The notes beneath the pieces are model-generated. The model searched no databases, was not told the origin of the DNA, and saw only the letters and a list, made by a program, of their open reading frames with translations. Shown one piece after another: positions 18,383 to 27,751 of a stretch of 64,000 nt of DNA. This DNA is from Pseudomonas fluorescens (GTDB lineage Bacteria > Pseudomonadota > Gammaproteobacteria > Pseudomonadales > Pseudomonadaceae). A program made the position numbers and the translations under genes. The stretch covers positions 25,894 through 89,893 of the forward strand of contig NZ_CABVHQ010000021.1 of assembly GCF_902497895.1 (NCBI RefSeq), written 5' to 3'. Within the stretch, counting starts at the first letter, position 1; each line of letters starts with the position of its first letter.

Positions 18383-19292
18383 GACTGCCTCTTAATACCC
18401 TGTCTGTTTTTTTAAAAACATCATCAAGAAGCTCATAACGCCTGCGGTACATGGCGCGTTTTTTTGAAGGAATATCATCAAGCGCCTTCTTGGACAGGGC
18501 CATGGGAATTTCAAAAAAGTCTTCGCGCTCTGACGGAATCGCTCCATGCTCCAACCATATGACATCATAATTAGCCGCCAGGTCTTGAGCTTTTTGAGCC
18601 CCAAAATACGGATGACGATGATGACGATATCCATCCCCTATTGCATAAATCTTTTCAACACCCACATTTCTTGCAATATATTTAATAGCTTCGATCAGAA
18701 AACTTCTTGGCCGCAGGCCTTCAAAATCTTTTGTCAGCCCTCTATAAATATCCAAAGACCTGTCACTCTCCACGCCTTTGTGTATCCCTTGAACTGCACC
18801 GATAAAAATACATAACTCAACCTCCGTACGACACAAGGTAAAGGCTATTGATGCAATACGTAAATCACCCTGAAACAAATTCAGCACCAACTCTCCTTCC
18901 CGCATAAACCATACCGGACGGTCCAGAACCAAGGAACAACCAACAGAGCACGCCGACAGGTCACTCAACATCAAGCTGTCATTTCGTCCCAGAAGTAATA
19001 AACGCGGACAGCTTTTTGTGACCACTTCGTAATGCGAGGCCAAGACACTAAGTCTGTCCTGAGATCTCCAGCACCTACTGATGTACGGCCAATGAACAAC
19101 ACCAAGACAATCACTTCCCAACTGCTCAAAACGGGTCTTGCCCAAGGCATTGGTCATACGCCACAAAAACAACTTGAGCTCGGACCAGTTTCTTGCCATT
19201 AAAATGAGCAATCTAAGTTTGTTATTCAACGCTCTAAAAGAATACCCTGCATGCAAAAAAAACGCGCTTCTTAATATCAGCCGATAATTCAT
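18345..19292 (-). CDS. VirK/YbjX family protein (DUF535)
   Basis: This 315-residue protein of the VirK/YbjX (DUF535) family was named from genes affecting envelope properties and antimicrobial-peptide resistance in enterobacteria. Family marks are the middle SIAFTLCRTEVELCIFIGAVQG, the GDGYRHHRHPYFG stretch and the C-terminal FFEIPMALSKKALDDIPSKK followed by RAMYRRRYELLD. There is no catalytic motif or signal peptide. Base composition is more AT-rich than the flanking glycosyltransferase genes, suggesting a separate origin. It sits 7 bp after the GT2 gene at 19300. Its biochemical role is unknown. Confidence 0.87.
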   Translation of the reverse strand: MNYRLILRSAFFLHAGYSFRALNNKLRLLILMARNWSELKLFLWRMTNALGKTRFEQLGSDCLGVVHWPYISRCWRSQDRLSVLASHYEVVTKSCPRLLLLGRNDSLMLSDLSACSVGCSLVLDRPVWFMREGELVLNLFQGDLRIASIAFTLCRTEVELCIFIGAVQGIHKGVESDRSLDIYRGLTKDFEGLRPRSFLIEAIKYIARNVGVEKIYAIGDGYRHHRHPYFGAQKAQDLAANYDVIWLEHGAIPSEREDFFEIPMALSKKALDDIPSKKRAMYRRRYELLDDVFKKTDRVLRGSHAANTSTHQVDI

Positions 19293-19299
19293 AGTCGTC

Positions 19300-20286
19300 T
19301 CACTTGTATTCGATCAACACCGTCTTGCCGGCGCCGAATCTGTTCAACAGAAACTTGACTTGCCCGAGCATCTCGGGAAATTTTCCCAGCACCAGAAAGA
19401 AAGCCTGCAGCCAGTTTTCGCGCGCTGATCTATCGCCCCGGCGAGCCAAGCGCACCACCTGGAGTGGATAGACCAGCAGCAGAAGCAGCCCAAACCATCC
19501 CAGCATCAAACTCGCGATAATAGTCGCCAGCGGGACACCCAAGCCCCAGAGCCAAGCACGGCGCGACTCACGTAGCCAATGTTGCTCCGGTGCGGCCCCA
19601 TGCAAAAATGCGCCCTCGGCAAAGGCATGGCCACCACGCAGGGTACGCTGCCACCATTGGCCGAATCGGGTCATGGCCGCATCGTGCAAGGTCATTTCCT
19701 CAACCAGACGCCAGACCTTCCATCCAGACGCACGCAGACGCACACACAACTCAGGCTCTTCCCCGGCAATAAGATCCGCTCGAAACCCGGACACTGCGGC
19801 GAAGGCGTCAGCCCGCATCAGCGCATCGCCACCACAAGCCTTGGCCTCACCTATCGGCGTATCCCATTCGAGATCACACAGCAAGTTATAAATCGAGCGC
19901 TGTGGAAAACGTTCCCGGCGCCGTCCACAGACCACCGCAACCGTAGGCTGCGCATCAAGAAAGGCTTGTGCCTGGGGCAGCCAGCCACTGACAACCTCGC
20001 AATCACCATCGACAAACTGCACATAACGCATCGCCGGTAGCAAGCGTTGCGCGCTGGCAAACCCTTCATTGCGCGCGCGCGCAGCCGTAAAGGGAACCGC
20101 CATGTCCAACTCGACCACCTCGACCCCAAGCCTCTGTGCCATCTGCACTGAACCGTCCGTTGATCCAGAGTCGACATAAACAACCTTCTCTGCCGCACCG
20201 ACCAGCGTAGCCAGGCAACGCTCAAGCCGTAGGCCTTCATTGCGACCAATAACAACGACCCCAATACCAGTGGCCTTGGGGTTCAT
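19300..20286 (-). CDS. Glycosyltransferase family 2 with C-terminal membrane segments
   Basis: This GT2 enzyme of about 328 residues has GVVVIGRNEGLRLERCL, YVDSGSTDGS, the DXD-type FVDGDCEV, and GEEPELCVRLRASGWKVWRL. These fit inverting GT2 transferases acting on exopolysaccharide repeat units. Two C-terminal hydrophobic stretches (about residues 235-275) suggest membrane contact. The ATG at 20286 overlaps the stop of the acetyltransferase gene (ATGA) and is preferred to the ATG two codons upstream. Confidence 0.9.
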   Translation of the reverse strand: MNPKATGIGVVVIGRNEGLRLERCLATLVGAAEKVVYVDSGSTDGSVQMAQRLGVEVVELDMAVPFTAARARNEGFASAQRLLPAMRYVQFVDGDCEVVSGWLPQAQAFLDAQPTVAVVCGRRRERFPQRSIYNLLCDLEWDTPIGEAKACGGDALMRADAFAAVSGFRADLIAGEEPELCVRLRASGWKVWRLVEEMTLHDAAMTRFGQWWQRTLRGGHAFAEGAFLHGAAPEQHWLRESRRAWLWGLGVPLATIIASLMLGWFGLLLLLVYPLQVVRLARRGDRSARENWLQAFFLVLGKFPEMLGQVKFLLNRFGAGKTVLIEYK

Positions 20287-20807
20287 GAGCATTCCCTTGC
20301 TTCTGCGCGCTGCCTCTTCTTGATAGTCGCAGGCACGCCCACTGCCACCGAGTCGTCCGGTACATCTGTCAGCACCACGGCATTGGCACCAATCACGACA
20401 TTGTTACCAATGCGGATATTGCCCAGCACCTTGGCCCCTGCACCGATATCAACATTGTTACCCATCACCGGGGCACTCGGCTCATCCACATTCTTTAGCC
20501 CCACGACCACGCCATTGCGGACACGGCAATCATCGCCGAACTGCGCATAACCACTGATCACGATACCGCCGAAATGATCAATGACGAAGTTGCGCCCGAT
20601 CACCACCTCGCACGGCAGCTCGACACCCGTCACGATCTGGACCAATTTGAAGAGTACTTTGTATATAAAGGAGAGCAACTTGCGCAACAATGCTGGGCGC
20701 ACACCGTAGCGCCAGCGCCCAAAGCGATAAACCAGCATCACCCAGAACCCCTGAGCAGCCCAATCACCAGCGTGTGCACGCAAGTCCGCACGTATATTTT
20801 CGAACAT
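20283..20807 (-). CDS. Serine acetyltransferase-like hexapeptide O-acetyltransferase
   Basis: This 174-residue left-handed beta-helix acetyltransferase is related to serine O-acetyltransferase (CysE). The short helical N-terminus is followed by hexapeptide turns: VIGRNFVIDHFGGIVISG, VRNGVVVGL, NNVDIGAGAKVLGNIRIG, and NNVVIGANAVV with DVPDDSVAVGVPA. The short form, embedded among glycosyltransferases, is common in EPS loci and is thought to acetylate a sugar with acetyl-CoA. The local role is inferred. Its stop overlaps the start of the next GT2 gene. Confidence 0.88.
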   Translation of the reverse strand: MFENIRADLRAHAGDWAAQGFWVMLVYRFGRWRYGVRPALLRKLLSFIYKVLFKLVQIVTGVELPCEVVIGRNFVIDHFGGIVISGYAQFGDDCRVRNGVVVGLKNVDEPSAPVMGNNVDIGAGAKVLGNIRIGNNVVIGANAVVLTDVPDDSVAVGVPATIKKRQRAEARECS

Positions 20808-20815
20808 AAGTTGAC

Positions 20816-21772
20816 CTACCGTGTTGGTTGGCTAGCGAATTTGGTATCGCGCAGCAACGCCCAGGTATCACGAGCATGCTGCCAACACGCCCCTATGGCG
20901 GCCCAGCCGCGGCCTTTCAATAGAGCCTTGAGCGCCAGAATCAGATCACCCATGCTCACCAGTAACATATGTGAGGCCAAACCAAGTAGACCGTGGTGCT
21001 TGCGGAAGTACAAAAGCTCGCTTTCGATTTGTAACGTGGTTATCTGTCGACTGACCACATTGAGTTCGACAACCGACTTGGCACTTTCACCGCCGATATG
21101 CACCACCGTGGTATGCGGGTAGTAAACCACCTTCCACCCGGCCTGTTTAACGCGTTTACAGTGATCGACCTCCTCGTAGTAAAGAAAGTAGCGCGGATCG
21201 AACAAGCCAATCTGGTCGATTACTTCACGGCGGATCAGGTAATAGCACCCAGGCAACCAGTCGCACTCACGCACCGAGGCATGATCCCAGGCCATGTCGT
21301 CGACCATTTTCACCCCAGGGAAAAAGCGCCCGAGCCCTGTACGCGCGACAAAGACATTCAACGGAGTCGGAAAATAGCGACAGGAGGGCTGCAAATCACC
21401 CTCTCGCCCAACCAACCGAACGCCGAGGACACCGCAATCAGGGTGAGCCTCCATGTAGTCGAGGGTCTTGCTCAGGGTATCGGCAGCAACGAAGGCATCG
21501 GTATTGAGGAGCAACGCGTACTTGCCCTGCAGGTGTTCAACCAGTTGATTGTTGGCACGACCAAAACCAACATTATTTTCATTGGCAAGCAGAAATGCCT
21601 CTGGACAAACCGTTGCCAGGCACTCCAGCGAGTTATCGACAGAGGCATTGTCCACCACTAAATAGCGCGTTCGATCCGCAGTAGTTGACTCGTGCAATGC
21701 GTTAAACATGGGCTGCAGCAGAGTCGCTGTATTGTAGTTAACTACCAGTACATCAAGGGGTGCACTAATCAT
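20816..21772 (-). CDS. Glycosyltransferase family 2 (rhamnosyltransferase-like)
   Basis: This 318-residue GT2 enzyme starts LDVLVVNYNTATLL, with VVDNASVDNS, the LLLNTDAFV acceptor/metal region, DYMEAHPDCGVLGVRL, and LPGCYYLIRREVIDQIGLFD followed by EEVDHCKRVKQAGWKV. This pattern is typical of rhamnosyltransferase-like GT2 proteins. It has no strong membrane segment beyond an amphipathic stretch near residues 255-280. It lies 8 bp upstream of the acetyltransferase gene, inside the same minus-strand unit. Confidence 0.9.
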   Translation of the reverse strand: MISAPLDVLVVNYNTATLLQPMFNALHESTTADRTRYLVVDNASVDNSLECLATVCPEAFLLANENNVGFGRANNQLVEHLQGKYALLLNTDAFVAADTLSKTLDYMEAHPDCGVLGVRLVGREGDLQPSCRYFPTPLNVFVARTGLGRFFPGVKMVDDMAWDHASVRECDWLPGCYYLIRREVIDQIGLFDPRYFLYYEEVDHCKRVKQAGWKVVYYPHTTVVHIGGESAKSVVELNVVSRQITTLQIESELLYFRKHHGLLGLASHMLLVSMGDLILALKALLKGRGWAAIGACWQHARDTWALLRDTKFASQPTR

Positions 21773-21865
21773 TAGATTGCCCCCCCCAAAAGTGCTGAAC
21801 TCTCATTGCCGAATTACAAAATAATTTATAAATCAACATCATTCAAGCTCCGCTTCAAATGACCG

Positions 21866-22957
21866 CTATTCAGCCGAACTCCTCACACACGCATTATTAA
21901 GCGCCGTTTCAAATAATTTTGCAGAGTTCTCCCAAGAACTTGAAGCCACTGTTTGACATGCCCTCTCTGAAACCGCACGCCACCCCAGCTCGTCTAAAGT
22001 CAATAGCCGTTCAACACCACGGGCCAAGGCGACAGCATCATCAATATCGGCCAGCACGCCGTTCTTAAAGCAAGATATTGCTTCTAACGGCCAACCCGTA
22101 CGCGTTGAAACTACCGGCGCCCTACATGCCATCGCTTCCATCGCCGTTAAATTAAAGCCTTCACTCCGGCTTGCTGCGAGCCAGACATCACATTGCGCAT
22201 ATAAATCTCGAATACGATCTTGATCGGGAGAAAGATAAAATTCAAAATTCGCTGGCAGCTTGAAAAAACCACTAGGAGGGGCATTTCCAAAGACTATAAC
22301 TCGAAGTTTTGAAAATTTCTTCTCGAGCAAAGAAACTACCTGAAGCGCAACATCAAGCCCCTTAAATGGCGCTTCATGATATAAAAACCCGATGGTTGGG
22401 CAACGCTGTTTTCCCCTCGGCGCGGAAAAGAATTGCTGATGATCGACACTATTCCCCACCACGCTAACATCAGAGTCGCCATACTCCACGCTCATGACAT
22501 CAGCCAACCACTTCGAAATGGTTATCTTATGCAAAGGCATTTTATACGTCGCCATAACCCTATCCACCGGGCAATCAGGAAACACTTCATGCCCCTGCAC
22601 AAAATACACTTTTACACCCTTGGCCTGACCTAGAGAACTCACCCACTCAGCCGTTTCCCACCAGGTTGCAATTACAACATCTGCATCTGGAACATCCGAA
22701 TCCAAAACAGGCCTGTATCTTTCTATCACCCGGTGATCAAGACCAAGACCATCTAAATGAGATGGACTTTTCTCGCTTATCGGCCACCCCTCACCCGTGA
22801 TAAAACTTCTCATCTTCCTATGTAGCGGAACAGGAGATGCAGGCGGGGAAACGAGTGTCACATCATGCCCCATTTCAGACAATGCCTTAGCGTAAATTGC
22901 AACGACGCGAATCCCTCCAGACAGGCCCACCACCGGCAACACAAAAGTCACTTTCAT
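21866..22957 (-). CDS. Glycosyltransferase family 4
   Basis: This 363-residue GT-B glycosyltransferase has N-terminal VTFVLPVVGLSGGIRVVAIYA, the middle PTIGFLYHEAPFKGLDVAL in place of the usual phosphate-binding loop, and the EX7E element ASRSEGFNLTAMEAMACRAP. Its DNA is more AT-rich than the GT genes on either side, hinting at recent acquisition or swapping. It is separated by 93 bp from the next gene and by 119 bp from the GMC oxidoreductase. Confidence 0.9.
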   Translation of the reverse strand: MKVTFVLPVVGLSGGIRVVAIYAKALSEMGHDVTLVSPPASPVPLHRKMRSFITGEGWPISEKSPSHLDGLGLDHRVIERYRPVLDSDVPDADVVIATWWETAEWVSSLGQAKGVKVYFVQGHEVFPDCPVDRVMATYKMPLHKITISKWLADVMSVEYGDSDVSVVGNSVDHQQFFSAPRGKQRCPTIGFLYHEAPFKGLDVALQVVSLLEKKFSKLRVIVFGNAPPSGFFKLPANFEFYLSPDQDRIRDLYAQCDVWLAASRSEGFNLTAMEAMACRAPVVSTRTGWPLEAISCFKNGVLADIDDAVALARGVERLLTLDELGWRAVSERACQTVASSSWENSAKLFETALNNACVRSSAE

Positions 22958-23076
22958 TAGACCACCTCCAAACTCCCTGAAAACAAGCCAACTACCTTGC
23001 TATCCAACTACCTCCAGACGAACATCAAACAGGAAAAACCACTACTCCACCACACCAAGGCAGCCTCTCAAAAACA

Positions 23077-24522
23077 CTAACTTATATTATTATTCAAATG
23101 TTCAGCCAACCTCAGAGCCAACTGAAGGATAGGCATGGTGGGATTGCTGGCACCGCCTGTAGCAAAAACACTACTTCCAGCGACGTAAAGATTTTCAGTG
23201 CCGAACACTTTGCAGTTTTCGTCGACCACCCCAAACTCGGGCGCAGTCGCCATCCGCGTGGTCCCCATATGATGAGCATGGGGACTCACTTTCAGTGGCA
23301 AAGAGATGTCATACACGCTCTCATCCAACTTGACGAAGCCAAGCCCTGTTTCGGCAAAACGCTTTGCCACTTCGAGCCCTATGGCCTTAATGGTGTGCCT
23401 GTCCTCAGGGCTTAGTTCCCAATTGATGTTGACCTTGCCCATCCCTAATTCATCCCGTTCTTCGAGCAACGAGATGCGGCTTTTCTGGTTGGGAAACTGT
23501 TCAATCAACGTGCCAATTACCCCATCCCCCGGACAATTGAACTTGGCAATAAAATCGATCTTATGCGCCCCGCCTATTTCACAGGTGAGATTCTCGAAAA
23601 AGCTCTTGATTGCGGCGGTTCGCCCATAGGTTTTCACTTCGGACACCAGCGAAGCAGACACATTCCCCTTACCTGACCAGTGCTCCTTCACAAATGCATC
23701 GGTAGTGAAGAACTGTCGAGGCTCTCTACTCTGCCCCTCACTCAGAATGAAGGTACCCATATCGATATTCAGGTGTTCCATGAAACAACGACCGACGAAA
23801 CCATCCCTGCTTACGATACCGCCAGCTACCAGGGACTCACTGTTGAGCAGTTGCCTGGCATTCTCGATCGCGCCCGTCGCCAGAATGAAGTATTTTGCTC
23901 TGACTCTTTCTCGGAGCCGGTCGTAATCAGACACTACTACAGCCGCTATGCGGCCGGTCTTGTTATCAAACTCAAGATCGACGCAGTTGCAATTGATGAA
24001 GACATCAAGCCCCTCGGTCTCGCGAAGATCCTTGGCATATTTTTGTGCAAATCGCGTCGGCGGACTGAGCAAGAAACGATCAGCTTCAAATTCGCCGCCG
24101 CGCAAAGCAGCATTAATGGTCTTGAAGCCCGACTCCAGCGGAAGATCCAAAATATCCATGGCCCCCGGCAGATTACGCTCGATCTCGGAAAACGCTATGG
24201 GCCAACCGGGCAAGCTACCGGGAGGGGGCACGGTAAAGTCGGATGGCTCGAAGGGTCGGCAACGCCCGGCCCAGTGATTGGAGGTGCCGCCAAGAAAGCG
24301 CAAGCGCGTTGTCTCAACGTAGGCATTGAGGCCTGACGATGAGCACTTGTAGAGAGTTTGCGAGCGCTGCGAATATTCGTGCCCGCCCCCCTCGGCAAGC
24401 ATCACGCGCCAACCATACCCGGCCAAACGCAACGCCAGCGTGATGCCGGCCGGCCCACCCCCTATGATGCAGAAGTCATATAGTTCGCGGAGCTCTTTCT
24501 GTGACTGGTAATCTTTTATCAT
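23077..24522 (-). CDS. GMC family FAD-dependent oxidoreductase
   Basis: This 481-residue glucose-methanol-choline type flavoenzyme oxidises an alcohol group. The FAD-binding start is FCIIGGGPAGITLALRLAG. Further marks are LGGTSNHWAGRCRPF, LATGAIENARQLL and the C-terminal active-site region HAHHMGTTRMAT followed by GGASNPTMPILQLALRL, which carries the expected His and Asn. ATG 24522 is chosen because it lies 8 bp after the stop of a small Tat-signal gene; the longer frame would overlap that gene. No signal peptide is visible on the enzyme itself. In this context it may oxidise a sugar or lipid-linked sugar, but the substrate is unknown. Confidence 0.9.
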   Translation of the reverse strand: MIKDYQSQKELRELYDFCIIGGGPAGITLALRLAGYGWRVMLAEGGGHEYSQRSQTLYKCSSSGLNAYVETTRLRFLGGTSNHWAGRCRPFEPSDFTVPPPGSLPGWPIAFSEIERNLPGAMDILDLPLESGFKTINAALRGGEFEADRFLLSPPTRFAQKYAKDLRETEGLDVFINCNCVDLEFDNKTGRIAAVVVSDYDRLRERVRAKYFILATGAIENARQLLNSESLVAGGIVSRDGFVGRCFMEHLNIDMGTFILSEGQSREPRQFFTTDAFVKEHWSGKGNVSASLVSEVKTYGRTAAIKSFFENLTCEIGGAHKIDFIAKFNCPGDGVIGTLIEQFPNQKSRISLLEERDELGMGKVNINWELSPEDRHTIKAIGLEVAKRFAETGLGFVKLDESVYDISLPLKVSPHAHHMGTTRMATAPEFGVVDENCKVFGTENLYVAGSSVFATGGASNPTMPILQLALRLAEHLNNNIS

Positions 24523-24530
24523 GCTCGCGT

Positions 24531-24713
24531 TTACCGAAAATGCTGGGCAGGCAACACCCACCCATTGATAACAACAAACTCGGATTTAACAGCAGAAGGC
24601 CGGGCAACGACTCTGGAAAATCCAAAGGTCAGCCCCCCCACACTCAATAGGGCGCACGCCCGGAGAAGGCCTCTGCGACCAATCAAAGAGGTATTCAAAT
24701 CAAGTTCACTCAC
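24531..24713 (-). CDS. 60-residue Tat-signal protein paired with the GMC oxidoreductase
   Basis: This short protein (60 residues) consists almost entirely of a twin-arginine signal, GRRGLLRACALLSVGGLTFG (about residues 12-31). A tail of about 30 residues follows, ending VVINGWVLPAQHFR. The stop is 8 bp from the GMC start and the gene is co-directional, so the two are probably co-translated. A small Tat-targeted partner could carry the folded flavoenzyme across the membrane by hitch-hiking or anchor it there. That is inference. No named family is recognised. Confidence 0.72.
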   Translation of the reverse strand: MSELDLNTSLIGRRGLLRACALLSVGGLTFGFSRVVARPSAVKSEFVVINGWVLPAQHFR

Positions 24714-24755
24714 GATTCAAAGCTCCACGACGTTGAACAAGAGACAGAGATCAAA

Positions 24756-26132
24756 TCAAAGCCATTTGGCAAGGCTCAACACTAACGCTCCACACAAAGC
24801 CCCTACCCCCAACATGGGCAGCACCACCAATTCACGCTTGATATCGAACAGACCCACTTGACAATTGACATACACAATCAGGACAAGCGTAGGAAGCGCA
24901 TGCAGGGCAACCCCCCAAATCGCATAATTCACCCCGCCAATAGCCAGCAACAGAGGCACTAGCACCCATAACGAGATAATGCGAATAATGTTATCCATGG
25001 CTTGGTACTTTGTTAGCCCCAAGGCCAGCCAAACTTGATGCGCCACCGTGAAACGTAATATGAAAAAAGAAAGTGAAAGAATGGCCATCATGGGTCCGGC
25101 AGCGGCATAACGCTCATCGTACATCCAGCCAATGATGAGTGGACTGATGGTCAGGAACAGTCCGCAGACAAACAGCAAGGCAAGATCGACAATCAATCTA
25201 ATGCGGTAATACAAAGCGCGGAGCCGCGCGGTGTCATTACTCCTTGCGGCCTCGCTGAAGGCCGGCAGGGCCACGGCCCCGGCCAACTTTTGCACTCCGG
25301 TTTGAACAGCCCCCAGAATCAGTACGGCAATGGAGTAGACCCCCAGTTCGGTGGCCGACATGCTGCCGCCGAACCAGATGCGATCACCATACATGGCCAA
25401 TACTCCCACTGCCGAAGACAACAGTATCCAACGGCCGAAGACGACTAACTCTTTGAGCGCAGCGCGGTCCCACTGTAGACGGTTGGGCGGGCCCTGAAAC
25501 CAGAGATGCCCAAGAACAGTACCGACCATAGCCGAGACCAGACCTGCAGCCACCAGCGACCAGATAGACCTGGTGAAGTAACCGATGCCGAGCATCACCA
25601 GCAGGCCGGCAAGCTGGGCCGCAAACTCGGCGAGCACCACTTTCTTTTGCTGGAAAGCGCGAACTGCCACGTCGATTTTAGTCGACTGGAAACCATAGAT
25701 GATCGCGGAGAAACCGGTAAAGGCCAACACGAGCGGCAACTCCGGTGCGGCATAGGTGGAACTGGCCGACCACAGATTGATGACTTGCGCAAACCAGGCG
25801 GAGCCCGCGATCAGAAGCGTCGAAGCAAAAAGGACAACGCCACGCAGGATCTGCACCGTCCAGGCAGTATTGAGAAACACCGGATCGTCGCCACGCGGGC
25901 TCTGGATAATGTTCTGGCGCAAACCGACATCGGAAAGCAAGTGGAGAACCACCGAAACGGTGGTGGCGATGACCATGATGCCGAACATTTCCGGCATCAG
26001 CAGGCGGGCCATTATCAGGTTGCCGCCCAAGCGAATTGCTTGAGACGCAACAAGGGCACTCAGATTCCATGCCACAGCAAATATCGCTCGCCTGCGAAGG
26101 CTCAACGATGGCGATAATTCAATTGAAGGCAT
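24756..26132 (-). CDS. Oligosaccharide flippase (Wzx-like)
   Basis: This polytopic protein of about 458 residues belongs to the polysaccharide flippase (MOP) superfamily and moves the undecaprenyl-linked repeat unit across the inner membrane. It has about 12-14 hydrophobic segments and the N-terminal family pattern RLGGNLIMARLLMPEMFGIM, with QNIIQSPRGDDPVFLNTAW shortly after. The start at 26132 (MPSIELSP, with AGGGG about ten bases upstream) is preferred over the longer frame from 26162. It is divergently placed from the polymerase gene at 26225, and the 92-bp gap should hold promoters for both directions. Confidence 0.9.
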   Translation of the reverse strand: MPSIELSPSLSLRRRAIFAVAWNLSALVASQAIRLGGNLIMARLLMPEMFGIMVIATTVSVVLHLLSDVGLRQNIIQSPRGDDPVFLNTAWTVQILRGVVLFASTLLIAGSAWFAQVINLWSASSTYAAPELPLVLAFTGFSAIIYGFQSTKIDVAVRAFQQKKVVLAEFAAQLAGLLVMLGIGYFTRSIWSLVAAGLVSAMVGTVLGHLWFQGPPNRLQWDRAALKELVVFGRWILLSSAVGVLAMYGDRIWFGGSMSATELGVYSIAVLILGAVQTGVQKLAGAVALPAFSEAARSNDTARLRALYYRIRLIVDLALLFVCGLFLTISPLIIGWMYDERYAAAGPMMAILSLSFFILRFTVAHQVWLALGLTKYQAMDNIIRIISLWVLVPLLLAIGGVNYAIWGVALHALPTLVLIVYVNCQVGLFDIKRELVVLPMLGVGALCGALVLSLAKWL

Positions 26133-26224
26133 AACATCGACCCCTGACTCCATGGCATGCAAGTGACTATAGCCTCAATTGGAAATGCCACTAGCCGTCA
26201 CTCACCAATGAATAAGAACAACCC

Positions 26225-27751
26225 ATGCCTGAGCACTTTCGCGCGTTAATCGTCATTCTGGTTCTTGCCGGCGTCGTTTTTGCCTTTGCACGCCGCCCAG
26301 CAGCAGACCTGATCCCGTCCAGCGACTTCACTCGCCGCCGCGATCTGTGGTTCGCATTGACGCTACTGGCCTTTGTCTCGCACAGTTTCTGGGTGTATGC
26401 GGGCATTACCGCTATCATTTTGACCGTCGCACGACAACGCGAACGCAACCCCATGGCGCTGTTTTTCCTTCTGCTGTTTCTCATCCCACCGGCCCCGGCG
26501 CAGATTCCCGGCTTCGGCCTGATGAACTATTTTTTTGCACTTGACCATATTCGCCTGCTCACATTGTGTGTGTTGTTACCGGTTTTTTTCACGCTATGCA
26601 GGCGAGCAAGCACACTGACGTTCGGACGCTCCTGGCCTGACAAACTGCTAGCGGCCTACCTCTTGCTGGCGAGCGTGCTTTACCTGCGCGAAACCACGCT
26701 GACCGACACTTTGCGCCAGACGCTCTACCTGTTCATCGACGTTTTTTTGCCTTACTACGTCGCCAGCCGGGCACTGAAGGAACTCAGCGACTTCAAGGAC
26801 GCTCTGTTGGGCTTTGTACTCGCCGCCATGGTGCTGGCGCTTATTGGTCTCGTCGAATTTGCCCACCATTGGCTGCTGTACAGCGCGCTGATCAGCGCCC
26901 TGGGCATGAACTGGGAAATGTCCGGCTACTTGAGCCGTGGTGGCTCACTACGCGCCAGCGTCACCACCGGCCAGGCAATTGCACTGGGTTACGTCATCAG
27001 CGTGGCCATCGGCTTTTATCTGTTCCTGCGCGAGAGTGTACGCAGCCGACTGCAGCGACGCCTCGGCGCCCTCTTGCTGGCCGCCGGCCTGTTTGCACCG
27101 CTGTCGCGTGGCCCCTGGATCGGTGCTGCCACCATCATCGCCGTGTTCATCGCCACCGGCCGTAGCGCCTTCAAACGCCTGATACTGCTGGCGCTCGCCG
27201 GAGTGCTCGCCCTTCCCTTGCTGGCCATCGTGCCCGGCGGGCAAAAAGTGCTTGAGCTGCTGCCGTTCATCGGCACGCTGGAAACAGAGAACATCACGTA
27301 CCGGCAGCGCTTGATTGACAATGCAGTGATCGTCATCCAGCGCAACCCCTGGCTGGGTTCTTTCGATTACCGCAACACGCCTGAAATGCAGTCCATGATT
27401 CAGGGCCAGGGCATCATCGATATCGTGAATACCTATATCGGCTTGGCGCTGAATATCGGCCTGATCGGATTGACGCTATTCGTGGGTTTTTTCGCCACTG
27501 TGCTGCTCGGCATCCGCACGGCGATGCGTTCGTTCCCCAACAAAGACGATGAGGCACGCCGACTCGGACGTGCGCTGTTCGCGACACTGGCCGGGATACT
27601 GGTGATCATCTTTACCGTTAGCAGTATCACGGTAATCCCCGTGGTGTATTGGTCGGTGGCTGGACTGGGCGTGGCCTATGCTCAGATGGCGCGCAGGCTC
27701 AGGCACACTGAGACTGCAAGCATTGCGAGTGTCAACCTTCAACCCCGGTAA
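26225..27751 (+). CDS. O-antigen polymerase/ligase family protein (Wzy-like)
   Basis: This 508-residue inner-membrane protein has about 12 hydrophobic segments and a large periplasmic loop. The Wzy_C-type motif LFAPLSRGPWIGAAT lies near residue 296. The ITYRQRLIDNAVIVIQRNPWLG stretch after it is common in O-antigen ligase/polymerase proteins. It probably joins flipped repeat units into polymer. It is the first gene of a plus-strand trio (wzy, glycoside hydrolase, galE) inside a mainly minus-strand locus. Its stop overlaps the next start by one base (TAATG). Confidence 0.88.
   Translation: MPEHFRALIVILVLAGVVFAFARRPAADLIPSSDFTRRRDLWFALTLLAFVSHSFWVYAGITAIILTVARQRERNPMALFFLLLFLIPPAPAQIPGFGLMNYFFALDHIRLLTLCVLLPVFFTLCRRASTLTFGRSWPDKLLAAYLLLASVLYLRETTLTDTLRQTLYLFIDVFLPYYVASRALKELSDFKDALLGFVLAAMVLALIGLVEFAHHWLLYSALISALGMNWEMSGYLSRGGSLRASVTTGQAIALGYVISVAIGFYLFLRESVRSRLQRRLGALLLAAGLFAPLSRGPWIGAATIIAVFIATGRSAFKRLILLALAGVLALPLLAIVPGGQKVLELLPFIGTLETENITYRQRLIDNAVIVIQRNPWLGSFDYRNTPEMQSMIQGQGIIDIVNTYIGLALNIGLIGLTLFVGFFATVLLGIRTAMRSFPNKDDEARRLGRALFATLAGILVIIFTVSSITVIPVVYWSVAGLGVAYAQMARRLRHTETASIASVNLQPR

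Noticed and set aside
23680..24336. Plus-strand open frame (218 codons) opposite the GMC oxidoreductase
   Set aside because: It is a shadow frame; the minus strand carries the conserved FAD and active-site motifs throughout.
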